Shown here: piece after piece, positions 16,148-25,590 of the stretch
How the letters are laid out: every line of letters begins with the position of its first letter
Numbering within the stretch: position 1 is the stretch's first letter
NCBI GenBank assembly: GCA_014647935.1
Contig: BMQD01000005.1
Location: forward strand, 271,676-335,675
Reading direction: 5' to 3'
DNA length: 64,000 nucleotides
DNA from: Planomonospora parontospora
Lineage (GTDB): Bacteria; Actinomycetota; Actinomycetes; Streptosporangiales; Streptosporangiaceae
Position numbers and translations under genes: made by a program
The notes under the pieces: generated by a model
Seen by the model: the letters and a program-made list of their open reading frames with translations, nothing else
The model's database searches: none
Told to the model about the DNA's origin: nothing

Positions 16148-17271
16148 TCCCCGAGATCGTGGAGATCGCCGCGGTCACCGCCGGCCTCGGCCTGCCGGTC
16201 GCGCTCGCCGGGCTGGGCGCCATGCACCTGCTCCGTGAGCGGTCGATCGGGACGATGCTCGCGGTGCTCGCCGCGGTCCCCGTCGTGGTGACGGTGGCGG
16301 GCGTCGCTGCGATCACCATGAGGATGATCATCGAGGGCGGCTCCCGGGACATCGTGCTCAGCGTGGTCGTCATCGGGGGCCTGGCCGGCCTGGGCGTGGC
16401 GGCGGTGCTCGGCCGACGCGTCGTGGCCGCCAGCCGCAGGCTCGTCGCCGCCGTGCACGACGTGCCCGACTCGGGGGAGTTCACCCCGCCCCGCGGTCTC
16501 CCGGCCGAGCTCGGCACGATCGCCGCCGCCCTCGACGAGGCCTACCGGCGGATCCGTCTCGGCCGCGAGCGCGAGCGCGCGCTGGAGGGCGCCCGCCGTG
16601 AGCTCGTCGCCTGGGTCAGCCACGATCTGCGCACCCCGCTGGCCGGGATGCGCGCCATGGCAGAGGCACTGGAGGACGGCGTGGTCTCCGACCCGGAGAC
16701 GGTGAACCGCTACCACGCCCGGATCCGGCTGGAGGCGGACCGCCTCTCCGGAATGGTCGACGACCTGTTCGAGCTGTCCAGGATCCATGCGGGCGCGCTG
16801 CGCCTGTCCCGCCGCCGGATCGGCCTCGGTGACCTGGTCGCCGACGCGCTGGCCGGGGTGGAGCCGCTGGCCCGGGCCAAGGGGGTGCGGCTGGCGGGTT
16901 CCGTGGACCCGGTGGTGCCCGTCCAGGCGGACGCGGGGGAGCTCTCCCGGGCCCTGTGCAACCTGGTGGCCAACGCGATCCGGCACACCCCGGCCGGCGG
17001 CACGGTCTCGGTCCGCGCGACCGTGGAGGGCGGGCTGGCCCGCCTGTCGGTGACCGACCGCTGCGGCGGGATCCCGGCGGAGGACCTGCCCCGGGTCTTC
17101 GACGTGGCCTTCCGCGGGGAGGCGGCCCGGAGCCCGCGGGGGGACGGTGCGGGCGCCGGGCTCGGCCTGGCGATCGCCCGAGGCATCGTGGAGGCCCACG
17201 AGGGTGCCATCGGCGTCGTCAACACCGGGCCCGGCTGCCGCTTCGAGATCCGCCTCCCCCTGTCGAAGTGA
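16144..17271 (+). CDS. Sensor histidine kinase partner
   Basis: A 375-residue protein with two N-terminal membrane helices (about 5-30 and 35-90) and almost no periplasmic sensor domain, which suggests intramembrane or partner-protein sensing. A HAMP-like linker leads to the dimerisation domain with ELVAWVSHDLRTPLAG (His near residue 161). The ATPase domain shows LCNLVANAIRHTPAGG and GAGLGLAIARGIVEAHEG. It is translationally coupled to the response regulator. Confidence 0.94.
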   Translation: MIPEIVEIAAVTAGLGLPVALAGLGAMHLLRERSIGTMLAVLAAVPVVVTVAGVAAITMRMIIEGGSRDIVLSVVVIGGLAGLGVAAVLGRRVVAASRRLVAAVHDVPDSGEFTPPRGLPAELGTIAAALDEAYRRIRLGRERERALEGARRELVAWVSHDLRTPLAGMRAMAEALEDGVVSDPETVNRYHARIRLEADRLSGMVDDLFELSRIHAGALRLSRRRIGLGDLVADALAGVEPLARAKGVRLAGSVDPVVPVQADAGELSRALCNLVANAIRHTPAGGTVSVRATVEGGLARLSVTDRCGGIPAEDLPRVFDVAFRGEAARSPRGDGAGAGLGLAIARGIVEAHEGAIGVVNTGPGCRFEIRLPLSK

Positions 17272-17282
17272 GACCGCCGCGG

Positions 17283-17810
17283 TCAGACCGGCATGTCTCC
17301 GACGACCCTCCGGGGCACCGCCGACAGGGCGGCCTGGCCCTCCGACTGGGCCGGGACCATGAGGGTCACCTGGACCTCGTCGGAGAGGGAGGCGCCGCCG
17401 GGAGCCGGTTCGGCGGGCTCGCGGGAGAGGGGGTCCCGCAGTGCGCCGAAGCTCTCCGACATCGCCCGGAAGGTCGGGCACGGCCAGCGCCACATGCAGC
17501 TCCGGCAGCGCAGGATCGGATGCGCCGCGTCGCTGGTGATGCCGCCCGCGTCCCGGGGTTGGTGCAGGTCCAGGAGCCGGATCCCGAGTTCGGCGAAGTC
17601 GAGCAGTTCCTGGCGTGCTCCCTCCAGGAAGTCGAGGTCGTCGCTCGTGAGGCGGGTCCGGATCGGGACGAAGCCCTCGCGGTTCACCAGGCCGCGGAGG
17701 GAGTGGGTCGCGTCCTGCCACGAGGTGGACCTGGTGGCGCGCGTGATGGTGGACTCCAGGCGCGTGCGGAGCAGTTGGCGCTGGGGATCCTCAGGAAGAT
17801 CGTTGTTCAT
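17283..17810 (-). CDS. Hypothetical protein with a CxxC-x5-C motif
   Basis: A 175-residue protein starting at ATG 17810; a longer frame lacks support. The first two thirds are helical and charged. The C-terminal part has CRSCMWRWPCPTF (Cys at about residues 113, 116 and 122), which could bind a metal or form disulfides. I do not recognise a family. It stands convergent with the kinase gene and divergent from the STAS gene. Confidence 0.6.
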   Translation of the reverse strand: MNNDLPEDPQRQLLRTRLESTITRATRSTSWQDATHSLRGLVNREGFVPIRTRLTSDDLDFLEGARQELLDFAELGIRLLDLHQPRDAGGITSDAAHPILRCRSCMWRWPCPTFRAMSESFGALRDPLSREPAEPAPGGASLSDEVQVTLMVPAQSEGQAALSAVPRRVVGDMPV

Positions 17811-18032
17811 CGAAGATACTGGGCCCGTTTCTACTCGTCGTCCGTCGTCGACTTGGTGCAGCGACGGTCGGGAGGTTCCGGGCCTCCCCCCTTTCCGGCC
17901 GAGCCGGTGTTGCACGCTGTCAAGCTTCGCGCACCGAGGGTTCGCGTGAGGGGAGAACGGGCGACAAAGGGCCTGGACCGATAGCCCCGGCAGGCAAAAC
18001 CTTGAACAGGACACCCCCTTGGGCCGTAGAGC

Positions 18033-18422
18033 GTGACCCGGGGCTCCGTCGCCGCTAGTGTGCCCGCTGTGGAGCTAAAAGTCTCAACTCGATCTCATGG
18101 TGGCCACACAATTGTGACCATTGTCGGAGAAATCGACCTATATACCGCGCCTCGCCTGCAGTCCGAGCTCGATCGGCTGCTGGACGAGAGCGCCGCCGCC
18201 TTCATGGTCGTCGACATGTCCGGCGTGGAGTTCTGCGACTCCACCGGCATGAACGTCCTGTTGTCCGCGCTCAAACGGCTGCGCGAGCAGGGAGGGGTCC
18301 TGGAGATGGCCGGGCCGCGCCCCGCCGTCCGTAAGATTCTTCAGGTCACCGGTCTCGATTCGGTGTTCACCGTCCACGAGGCGGTGCCCGAGGAACTGCT
18401 GGCGGCCGAGCCCAAGGCGTGA
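18033..18422 (+). CDS. STAS-domain anti-sigma factor antagonist
   Basis: A protein of 129 residues from GTG 18033; a shorter form from GTG 18069 is equally possible. A complete STAS domain is seen: TIVTIVGEIDLYTAPRLQ, VVDMSGVEFCDSTGMNVLL with the phosphorylatable Ser of DST near residue 70, and GGVLEMAGPRPAVRKILQ. When unphosphorylated, such proteins capture RsbW-like kinases and release sigma factors. Candidate kinases are encoded at 13624 and 38474. Confidence 0.9.
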   Translation: MTRGSVAASVPAVELKVSTRSHGGHTIVTIVGEIDLYTAPRLQSELDRLLDESAAAFMVVDMSGVEFCDSTGMNVLLSALKRLREQGGVLEMAGPRPAVRKILQVTGLDSVFTVHEAVPEELLAAEPKA

Positions 18423-18501
18423 GCCGCCTCGCGGGGCCCGGGACGGAGGGCCGCGCGCACGCGGCGACCGGCGGACGAGGCGACCTGCGGAAGAGGGCGG
18501 C

Positions 18502-19203
18502 ATGACCGGCACAGCAGTGATCATCCCGGCCAAGGACGAGGCCGACCGGATCGGTGCCACCGTGGCCGCCGCCCGGGCGCTGCCCGGGGTGGACCTGGTC
18601 GTCGTCGTGGACGACGGCTCGGCCGACCGGACCGGCAGGGTGGCCAGGGCCGCCGGAGCCCGCGTCGTACGGCACAGCCGCAACCGGGGCAAGGCCGCCG
18701 CGATGGAGAGCGGTGCGGAGGTCGTGCGGCTGTTCGACGAGGAGCGGGGTGGGGCTCCGCGGCACCTGCTGTTCCTGGACGCCGACCTGGGACAGACCGC
18801 GCACACGGCCGTGCCCCTGATCGAGCCGGTCGTGGCGGGTGAGGCGGACATGACCATCGCCGTCTTCGTCACCCGGGTCAAGCTGGGGGGCCACGGGTTC
18901 GTGGTCCGGCTCGCGCGTGACGGCATCGAGCGCGCCACCGGCTGGACGCCCACCCAGCCGCTCAACGGCCAGCGCTGCCTGACCCGGGCCGCCTTCGAGG
19001 CGGCCCGGCCGCTGGCGCGCGGTTTCGGCGTGGAGACGGGCCTCACGATCGACCTGCTCCGCCGGGGCTTCCGGGTCCGCGAGGTCGAGGTGGAGATGTC
19101 CCATCGCGCCACCGGCACCGACTGGCGGGCCCAGCTCCACCGGACCCGGCAGTTCCGCGACGTCGCCCGCGCCCTCCTGGCCCGCAGGGCGCTGCACGTC
19201 TGA
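18502..19203 (+). CDS. Family 2 glycosyltransferase
   Basis: A 233-residue GT-A protein. The N-terminal strand is VIIPAKDEADRIGATV, the nucleotide-sugar site VVVDDGSADRTG and the metal-binding motif LFLDADLGQT (DxD). It has no C-terminal membrane helices, so it is shorter than dolichyl-phosphate-type polytopic enzymes. The neighbouring membrane GT-C genes suggest that it makes a polyprenyl-phosphate sugar or a glycan used by them; this is inference. A GAAGAGGGCGG box precedes the ATG. Confidence 0.88.
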   Translation: MTGTAVIIPAKDEADRIGATVAAARALPGVDLVVVVDDGSADRTGRVARAAGARVVRHSRNRGKAAAMESGAEVVRLFDEERGGAPRHLLFLDADLGQTAHTAVPLIEPVVAGEADMTIAVFVTRVKLGGHGFVVRLARDGIERATGWTPTQPLNGQRCLTRAAFEAARPLARGFGVETGLTIDLLRRGFRVREVEVEMSHRATGTDWRAQLHRTRQFRDVARALLARRALHV

Positions 19204-19224
19204 GCCTCGCCGCCGGGGATCGTC

Positions 19225-20850
19225 GTGAGCGGCCCGGGGTCGCCGCGGGCACTGCGGCGGGTGTGCTGGAATTTGCGGGTGACTCAGGACACGGCGGTGG
19301 CCGGCGGACCCGTACGGCACGGCGCGCGTGACGCCCTGGGCGTGTTCGCCCCGGTGGCGATCGGGCTCTCGGCCGGGCTGACCGTCCTGATCGGCCTGCT
19401 GGGGCCCTCGGCCATGGTGCCGGGCCTGCCCGGCCCCTCCTGGCACCCGCCGTACTCCCTGGACGCCGGGCCGGACGGCCACCTGGTGATCGCCCTGGCC
19501 GCCGCGGCGATCGCGCTGGGCGGGACCGGTCTGGCCGCGGCCCTGCGGTCGCGGTGGCGGCCGGATCCGCGGCTGCTGCTCTGGGCCGGCTCCGCCGTGG
19601 CCGCACTGCTGGCCCTCCTGCCGCCGTCGGGCTCGGCCGACCACCTGAACTACGCCGCCTACGGACGGCTGGCCGCGCTGGGCCGTGATCCGTACGCAGT
19701 CGCGCCCGCCGCGTTCCCCGGCGACCCGGTGGCGGGGGCCGTCGAGGAGTGGGCCGGGGTGACGAGCGTCTACGGTCCGGTCGCGACGGCGGTGCAGGCG
19801 CTGGCGAGCCTGGCCGGGGGTGACTCGGTCCGGCTGACCGTCTTCGGGATGGCGCTGTTCAACGCCGCGGCCTTCGTCGGGACCGGGCTGCTGCTGCACC
19901 GCCTGACCGCCGCCGACGCGGACCTCCAGCGGCGGGCGGCGCTGCTCTGGACGGCCAACCCATTGATGATCTACCACCTGTCCGCCGGGATGCACGTCGA
20001 CACCATGGCCGTGGCCTGCATGGTCGCCGCCCTGTTCGCCTTCTCGTCCCTGCGGGGCGCGGCCGGGGGCGCGACGTCGGGGGTGCTGCTGGGGCTGGGG
20101 ATCGGGGTCAAGCTCAACGCCGGGCTGGTCGCGCTCGGGCCCGCCTGGGAGCTGCGCCGCCGGCCCGGCAGGCTCACCCTGGTCGCCGGTACGGCGACGG
20201 CCACGGTGGCGGCGGTCTACGGGATCGCCGGGCCGCACGTGCTCGACCAGGTGGGCGCGGCCAGCCGGAAGGTCTCCCTCGGCACCCCGTGGCAGCCGGT
20301 GAAGCTCGCCCTCCAGTCGCTGTTCGGGCCGGGCGCGTACGCGGTCTGGATCCAGGCCGGGTCGGTGCTCCTGCTGGCGGTCCTGGCGTGGCTGGTGTTC
20401 CGGGCCGTGCCGGGCGGCCCGGGCGGTGCGGTCCCTGCGGGCGGCCGGCTTCTTCCCTCGGCTCCTCCGGTCCCGCCGTCGCCGTCGACCTCGGCGCCGG
20501 TCCTGCGGCCGGTTCCGCCGGAGGTACCGGCCCCGCTGGTGGCGGCGGTGATCGTCGTGGCCTGGCTGTTCGCCGCGCCGTACGCGCTGCCCTGGTACGA
20601 CGGCCTGGCCTTCGCGCTGCTGGCCGCGGCGCCCGCCTGGCCGGCCCTGGAGGGGTTCGTGGTGGCCAGGACGGCGATCCTCTCGCTCGGCTACCTCCCG
20701 GCCCGCGAGGCGCTCCGCCCCGACGACCTGCTCTGGCTGAAGACCGTCGTCAGGCAGCAGGTGGTGCCGTGGTCCCTGCTGGCTCTGACGGCCGCTCTGC
20801 TGTGGTGGGCGGCGCGAGCCGGAGTGCGCGCACGCAGGCGGCCAGCGTGA
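19225..20850 (+). CDS. Polytopic GT-C mannosyltransferase-like protein (MptA/MptB-like)
   Basis: Up to 541 residues with about 12 membrane helices. After helices 1-3 comes the GT-C pattern of the MptA/MptB group: SADHLNYAAYGRLAALGRDPY (acidic residue in the first large loop) and TSVYGPVATAVQ, then NPLMIYHLSAGMHVD. Such enzymes add mannose from polyprenyl-phosphomannose to lipid-linked glycans. GTG 19279 is an alternative start 18 codons later. The last 101 bp overlap the 3' end of the convergent gene at 20750-23269. Confidence 0.82.
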   Translation: MSGPGSPRALRRVCWNLRVTQDTAVAGGPVRHGARDALGVFAPVAIGLSAGLTVLIGLLGPSAMVPGLPGPSWHPPYSLDAGPDGHLVIALAAAAIALGGTGLAAALRSRWRPDPRLLLWAGSAVAALLALLPPSGSADHLNYAAYGRLAALGRDPYAVAPAAFPGDPVAGAVEEWAGVTSVYGPVATAVQALASLAGGDSVRLTVFGMALFNAAAFVGTGLLLHRLTAADADLQRRAALLWTANPLMIYHLSAGMHVDTMAVACMVAALFAFSSLRGAAGGATSGVLLGLGIGVKLNAGLVALGPAWELRRRPGRLTLVAGTATATVAAVYGIAGPHVLDQVGAASRKVSLGTPWQPVKLALQSLFGPGAYAVWIQAGSVLLLAVLAWLVFRAVPGGPGGAVPAGGRLLPSAPPVPPSPSTSAPVLRPVPPEVPAPLVAAVIVVAWLFAAPYALPWYDGLAFALLAAAPAWPALEGFVVARTAILSLGYLPAREALRPDDLLWLKTVVRQQVVPWSLLALTAALLWWAARAGVRARRRPA

Positions 20851-23269
20851 GCGGCACCGCGACCGTGAGGGCCATGGCCGGGATGGCGATGCCGGAGTCG
20901 TTCATCAGGAACCCGATGAGCGCGCACGTCAGCGCGCCGATCAGCCCGGCCCGCAGCGCCGGGGCGAGGGCGTAGGCCCGTCCCAGGGCGGGGGCGCCCC
21001 AGCGGGAGGGGCGGTCCAGCACCAGGAAGAGGAAGGCCAGCGCGACCAGCGTGAGCAGGGTCAGCGACCAGTTGCCGACCGTGACCCCGACCATCGCGGT
21101 GAACTTGCGGGCGATCACCGTCCCGGCCTCGCCGTCCAGCACCTGCTGGACGAACGCGCCGAGGTGGGTGCGCTGCCCTGCGGGGCGGAGCCGGTCGGCG
21201 ACCGCGATCGCGGTGATCAGGCCGATCCCGGCCAGTCCGACCAGGCCGAGCCGGACGGCCGAGACCCGGCGGCCGGAGAGCAGGATCAGGAAGACTGCCA
21301 GTCCGGTCAGGAACGCCGGGACCCCGCCGAAGTCGGCTCCCCAGCCCGGCCAGCCGTCCGCGAAGACCGCCAGCCCGCCGTACAGCGCGCAGACCGCCAG
21401 GGCGAGCCCGCGACGTCCCCGGGACGTCAGCCACTGGGCGATTCCGGCCAGGGCCAGGATCGTCCCGGCGGAGTAGACGGCGAAGGCGATGTTGCCGAAC
21501 CCGTAGAAGCGCCCGCCGGCCACCGGCTCGTACCCGGTGACGGCGTTGACCTGGAGCGTCGAGCCGGTCATCACGTCGGCCAGCAGGGTGAGTGAGGTGA
21601 TCCCGGCTACCACGGCGAGCGGGCCCAGCACGTGCGACCGCCAGGGCCCGGCGAACGCGAGTGCGGCGACGGCGCAGGCGATGCCGAGGATGGTCAGCAC
21701 CACCCCGGCCATCGGGACCGGGAACGCCCACCAGGGCACCAACTGGGCGAGGAAGGTGGCGACCGCGATCGACCCGCTGACCGCGGCGACGGCCCGGACC
21801 GCGGTCAGCGCCCGCGCACCGCCCCAGCCCCGGCGGATCGCGGCGGCGGCCAGCAGGTAGAAGAGGATCTGCACCGCCACGAAGCCGCCGAAGAACGGGC
21901 CGCGGACCCGGTTCACCACCCGGCTGGCCAGGTTCTCGCGGGCCAGGTCCGCCACGACGGCCGCGGTGGCGTCCTCCGCGGCGTCCCCCGAGGCGTCTCC
22001 CTCGCCTCCGGAGGCTCCGGCGCCCGGGGCGGGGTCCCCGCCGGTCCAGGGGCGGCCGACGACCGTCTTCGGCGTCTCCAGCCCCAGCAGGGCGATCGCG
22101 GTGGCGGTCAGGTCGGTGGTGGTGACCAGGCCGTTCTGGCGGGTTGAGGCGGCGGTGAGGTAGCCGCGGGGGTACGGCGAGCCGTCCGGCGACGGGCCGG
22201 AGGCGATCGCCACGTGCAGGTGGGCCACGTCGGAGGCGTCGGACAGGCCGCCGAGCAGGAGCGTGGAGTCCGGGGGGAGGCGGTCGAGGACGGCGCCGAC
22301 CTGGCGGTCGATCCCGGCCACGGCCTCGCGCCTGACCTCGTCCGCCGGCGCGGCGGGCACGTCGCGATCGGTGCCGTCGCCGGTGTCGGCGGCGTCACCG
22401 GCCGCGCCGGTCCCGCCGTCCGTCCCGGTGGCGGTCCCGCTGCCGCTGCCGCTGCCGGTGCCGCTGCCACTGCCGTCCTCGAGCCAGGCGCGGGTGAGGT
22501 CTCCGGCCTCGACGACGACGAGCCGGTACGGGGTCAGCTCACCCAGCTGCTCCACCGTCTCCGCGTATTTGGCTACTTTTCCGGATTTGTCAGCAGCCCC
22601 GAGGGCGGCCCCCGGCCCGGCCGCCGCCACCTTCCCCCCGGCGTCGGCGACGAGCTGCCCGAGCTGACCGAGCACCGGCTTGTAGGAGGTGTCCGCGTTG
22701 AAGGCGACCAGTTGCGCCCAGCCCGGCACGACGGCGCCCTCACCGGAGACCTGCGGGACCGGAGGCGGGGAGCAGCCCGGGGCGGACGTGCCCGCCCGCT
22801 GCCCCGCCGAGGCCGTCAGCCAGCCCTCCACCGGGCAGATGAAGCCCCGTCCCCTGGGCGGGTTGGCCCGGGTGGACAGCGAAGCCGCCCCGCCGGAGCC
22901 GGTCAGCCGCCACAGGTTCGGCGTCCGCACCGGGTCCAGATCGCTCCAGAGCAGCCCCGGCACCCCGACGACCACGACCCGGGCGGGCCGTCCGTCCCCG
23001 GCGGAGGCGCCGGCCGTACCCGCTCCCGGGAGGGGGGGCAGGCCGGCGGCCGTAGCGGTTCCCGGCAGGGCGGCGGTGGCGCTGGCCGTACCCGCTGGGG
23101 TGGCGGCCGTAGCGGTTCCCGGCAGGGCGAGGAGCGCGGCGGTGACGAGCAGGAGCGCCAGGCGGGCCGCCCGGACCGCGGCGGCGCCGAGGGCGCCCGG
23201 CGCCGGGGTCCGGCGGGCGTGCTCCGGAGCGTTCCGGTGCGGTGTGCGGCGTCCGCGTGCTGGGCCCAT
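20750..23269 (-). CDS. Large membrane protein with extracytoplasmic phosphatase-like domain
   Basis: An 839-residue protein. A signal/anchor helix (about 28-55) is followed by an Ala/Gly-rich spacer and an alkaline-phosphatase-superfamily-like domain (about 78-400; VVVVGVPGLLWSDLDPVRTPNLWRL, TSAP, LLLGGLSDASDVAHLHVAI). A Gly/Ser/Thr low-complexity insert lies at about 268-300. About ten C-terminal membrane helices follow (about 455-810). The arrangement suggests a membrane-bound phospho- or sulfo-group hydrolase or transferase in envelope glycan biology, in keeping with its glycosyltransferase neighbours. The canonical metal-binding residues are incomplete by eye. It starts at ATG 23269 after a GGGGGAG box. 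Confidence 0.7.
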   Translation of the reverse strand: MGPARGRRTPHRNAPEHARRTPAPGALGAAAVRAARLALLLVTAALLALPGTATAATPAGTASATAALPGTATAAGLPPLPGAGTAGASAGDGRPARVVVVGVPGLLWSDLDPVRTPNLWRLTGSGGAASLSTRANPPRGRGFICPVEGWLTASAGQRAGTSAPGCSPPPVPQVSGEGAVVPGWAQLVAFNADTSYKPVLGQLGQLVADAGGKVAAAGPGAALGAADKSGKVAKYAETVEQLGELTPYRLVVVEAGDLTRAWLEDGSGSGTGSGSGSGTATGTDGGTGAAGDAADTGDGTDRDVPAAPADEVRREAVAGIDRQVGAVLDRLPPDSTLLLGGLSDASDVAHLHVAIASGPSPDGSPYPRGYLTAASTRQNGLVTTTDLTATAIALLGLETPKTVVGRPWTGGDPAPGAGASGGEGDASGDAAEDATAAVVADLARENLASRVVNRVRGPFFGGFVAVQILFYLLAAAAIRRGWGGARALTAVRAVAAVSGSIAVATFLAQLVPWWAFPVPMAGVVLTILGIACAVAALAFAGPWRSHVLGPLAVVAGITSLTLLADVMTGSTLQVNAVTGYEPVAGGRFYGFGNIAFAVYSAGTILALAGIAQWLTSRGRRGLALAVCALYGGLAVFADGWPGWGADFGGVPAFLTGLAVFLILLSGRRVSAVRLGLVGLAGIGLITAIAVADRLRPAGQRTHLGAFVQQVLDGEAGTVIARKFTAMVGVTVGNWSLTLLTLVALAFLFLVLDRPSRWGAPALGRAYALAPALRAGLIGALTCALIGFLMNDSGIAIPAMALTVAVPLTLAACVRALRLAPPTTAERPSEPAGTTAPPAA

Positions 23270-23320
23270 CCGGTCTCCCCCTCAGTTCCCGTCCGTCGAC
23301 GGCCGGTTCCCGCGTCACGG

Positions 23321-23326
23321 TAGCCT
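23321..23326 (+). promoter_or_regulatory. Predicted -10 box of the GT87 gene
   Basis: TAGCCT, 8 nt before GTG 23335. Confidence 0.45.
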
Positions 23327-23334
23327 GCCTGGTC

Positions 23335-24660
23335 GTGAGGACCGACGAGGCGACCGAGACCAGGCGGCCCATCCGGGCGTGGCTGCCGGTGCCGGCGCTC
23401 ATCGCGCTGGCGGCGGCCCCGCTGGTGCTCCACTGGCTGGGCAACGTCGACGACCAGCGTCTGGTCGATCTGGACGTTTACCGTACCGGCGGGGAGATGG
23501 TGCTGGCCGGGCGGCCGGTCTACGACTTCGCCACGCCCGCGCCGCAGCTGCTCCCGTTCACCTACCCGCCGATCGCGGCGCTGCTGGCCACGCCGCTGGC
23601 GGCGATGTCGTGGACGGCGGCGCAGTGGGTCTGGACGGCCGGGATCTTCGCCACGCTCATGGTCGCCGTCTGGTACGGCTTCCGCGCCGTCTGGGAGCGT
23701 CTCGACCGCGCCCGGCCTCCCGCCGGGGCCCGGTGGACGCCGCCGCGGTCGCTCTGGACGCCGCTGGCGTTCGCGTTCCTGACGGTCGCCTGCACCTACC
23801 TGATGCCGATCAGGGACCAGGTCCGGTTCGGCCAGGTGGACATCCTGCTGGTCGCGCTCTGCCTGGCCGACTGCGCGGCGCGGCGGCCGGCCTGGCCGCG
23901 CGGCATGCTCATCGGCCTGGCCACCGCGGTCAAGCTCACCCCCGGCGTCTTCCTGATCTACCTGCTGGTCACCGGCTTCGGCCCGGGGGCCCGTCCCGAG
24001 CAGCGCCGGGCCCTCTTCATGGCCGCGTTCACCGCCGGGCTGCTGACCCTGCTGCCGTTCGCGGTGATCCCGGCCGACGCCGCCGACTTCTGGTTCCGCG
24101 CGCTGCTCGACCCCGAGCGGCTCGGCTCCAACGCGGCGACCACCAACCAGTCGATGCGCGGCATGCTCATCCGGCTCTACCTGCCCGACGCGCTGACGAG
24201 CCTGCTCTGGCTGGCGCTCGTGGCGGCGGTCGGCTGGTACGGCTTCCGCCGGGCGCGCGCGGCGCTGCTGGACGGCGACGCGACGACCGCCGTCGCCCTG
24301 ACCGGCCTGATGGCCGTGCTGCTCTCGCCGGTGGCCTGGATCCACCACCTGGCCTGGGTCGTCGTGGTGCTCGGCGCGATCGCCGGCGACGGGCGGGACC
24401 CGGTCAGGGTCCGGGTGGCGGCAGGGGTCTGGCTCTACTACGTGGTGCCGATCCCCTGGTGGGGGGTGGCACTGAAGGCGGCGGAGATCCCGGTGCTCAG
24501 CCCGGTGCTGGGCAAGCTGGTGCAGAACGCGTTCGGGCTCGGCGCGCTGGCCCTGGTCTGGCTGCTGGGGTCCTGGCTGCCGGGGCGGCGCGTGATTTTC
24601 CGTACTTTTCAGGCGTCGGATGTGGAATTCTCCGCACGGTTCCGGACGGCCGCCGGATAG
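23335..24660 (+). CDS. GT87-family (DUF2029) polytopic mannosyltransferase-like protein
   Basis: A protein of 441 residues from GTG 23335. About ten membrane helices are visible. The catalytic-type Asp sits in the first loop (RLVDLDVYRTGGEMVLAGRPVY), followed by PFTYPPIAALL. Other GT87 features are QVRFGQVDILL and AVKLTPGVFLIYLL. PimE-like members transfer mannose from polyprenyl-phosphomannose. With the GT2 and the MptA-like gene it makes up an envelope-glycan block. A longer N-terminal extension is possible but would run through the promoter. Confidence 0.85.
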   Translation: MRTDEATETRRPIRAWLPVPALIALAAAPLVLHWLGNVDDQRLVDLDVYRTGGEMVLAGRPVYDFATPAPQLLPFTYPPIAALLATPLAAMSWTAAQWVWTAGIFATLMVAVWYGFRAVWERLDRARPPAGARWTPPRSLWTPLAFAFLTVACTYLMPIRDQVRFGQVDILLVALCLADCAARRPAWPRGMLIGLATAVKLTPGVFLIYLLVTGFGPGARPEQRRALFMAAFTAGLLTLLPFAVIPADAADFWFRALLDPERLGSNAATTNQSMRGMLIRLYLPDALTSLLWLALVAAVGWYGFRRARAALLDGDATTAVALTGLMAVLLSPVAWIHHLAWVVVVLGAIAGDGRDPVRVRVAAGVWLYYVVPIPWWGVALKAAEIPVLSPVLGKLVQNAFGLGALALVWLLGSWLPGRRVIFRTFQASDVEFSARFRTAAG

Positions 24661-24663
24661 CCT
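24658..24663 (+). promoter_or_regulatory. Predicted -10 box of pheA
   Basis: TAGCCT, 6 nt before the pheA ATG. A GGAGG lies inside the spacer, so both leaderless and canonical initiation are conceivable. Confidence 0.45.
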
Positions 24664-24669
24664 GGAGGC

Positions 24670-25590
24670 ATGCTGAAACTCGCCTACCTGGGACCCGAGG
24701 GCACCTTCGCCGAGGAGGCCCTGCGGATCCTGGCGCCGGAAGCCGAGCGCCTGCCGAGCGCCAACGTCGGCGCGGCGCTCGACGCCGCCCGGCGGGGCGA
24801 GGCGGACGGCGCCGTCGTCCCGCTGGAGAACTCCATCGAGGGCGGCATCGCGACCACCCTGGACGAGCTCGCCCGGAGCGAGCCGCTGCTCATCACCGCC
24901 GAGCTGCTGCTGCCCGTCGAGTTCTCCCTCCTGGCCAGGCCCGGCAAGGAGATCGGCGACATCAAGCGGGTCATCTCCCATCCGGCGGCCCTCACCCAGT
25001 GCCGCGGCTACATCGCCCGCGAGCTGCCCGACGCCGTGGCCGTCTCCGCCCCGTCCACCGCCGGCGCGGCCCAGGAGGTCGCGCTGCCCGGCTCGCCGTA
25101 CGACGCGGCCATCGCCGCGCGCATCGCCGGAGAGCACTACGGCCTGGTCGAGCTCGCCGGGGGGATCGGCGACCGCTCCGACACCGTCACCCGGTTCGTC
25201 CGGCTCTCCCGGCCCGCCCCGCCGCCCGCTCCCACCGGCTCCGACCGCACCTCCCTGGTGGCCTTCCTCTCCGACGACCACCCGGGCGCGCTGCTGGAGA
25301 TGCTGACGGAGTTCTCCGTGCGCGGGGTCAACCTGACCCGGATCGAGTCGCGGCCCACCGGCGACGGCATCGGCCGCTACTTCTTCCACTTCGACTTCGA
25401 GGGCCACATCGCCGACGCCCGGGTCGGCGAGGCGGTCTCCGGCCTGCACCGGGTCTGCGAAGGCGTGCGCTTCCTCGGCAGCTACCCGCGCGCCGACGGC
25501 CTCGCACCGCAGATCAGGCGCGGTACGGCCGACGCCGACTTCGACGAGGCGTCGGGCTGGCTGGCCAGGATCAGGGGCGGGCAGGTCTAG
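24670..25590 (+). CDS. pheA: Prephenate dehydratase
   Basis: A 306-residue monofunctional enzyme converting prephenate to phenylpyruvate in phenylalanine synthesis. The catalytic domain (1-185) shows YLGPEGTFAEEAL, VVPLENSIEGGI and the TRF catalytic triad in DTVTRFVRL. The ACT regulatory domain (about 200-280) has HPGALLEMLTEFSVRGVNLT and the ESRP motif in IESRPTGDGIGRYFF, which binds phenylalanine, so feedback control is expected. No chorismate mutase domain is fused. Confidence 0.96.
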   Translation: MLKLAYLGPEGTFAEEALRILAPEAERLPSANVGAALDAARRGEADGAVVPLENSIEGGIATTLDELARSEPLLITAELLLPVEFSLLARPGKEIGDIKRVISHPAALTQCRGYIARELPDAVAVSAPSTAGAAQEVALPGSPYDAAIAARIAGEHYGLVELAGGIGDRSDTVTRFVRLSRPAPPPAPTGSDRTSLVAFLSDDHPGALLEMLTEFSVRGVNLTRIESRPTGDGIGRYFFHFDFEGHIADARVGEAVSGLHRVCEGVRFLGSYPRADGLAPQIRRGTADADFDEASGWLARIRGGQV

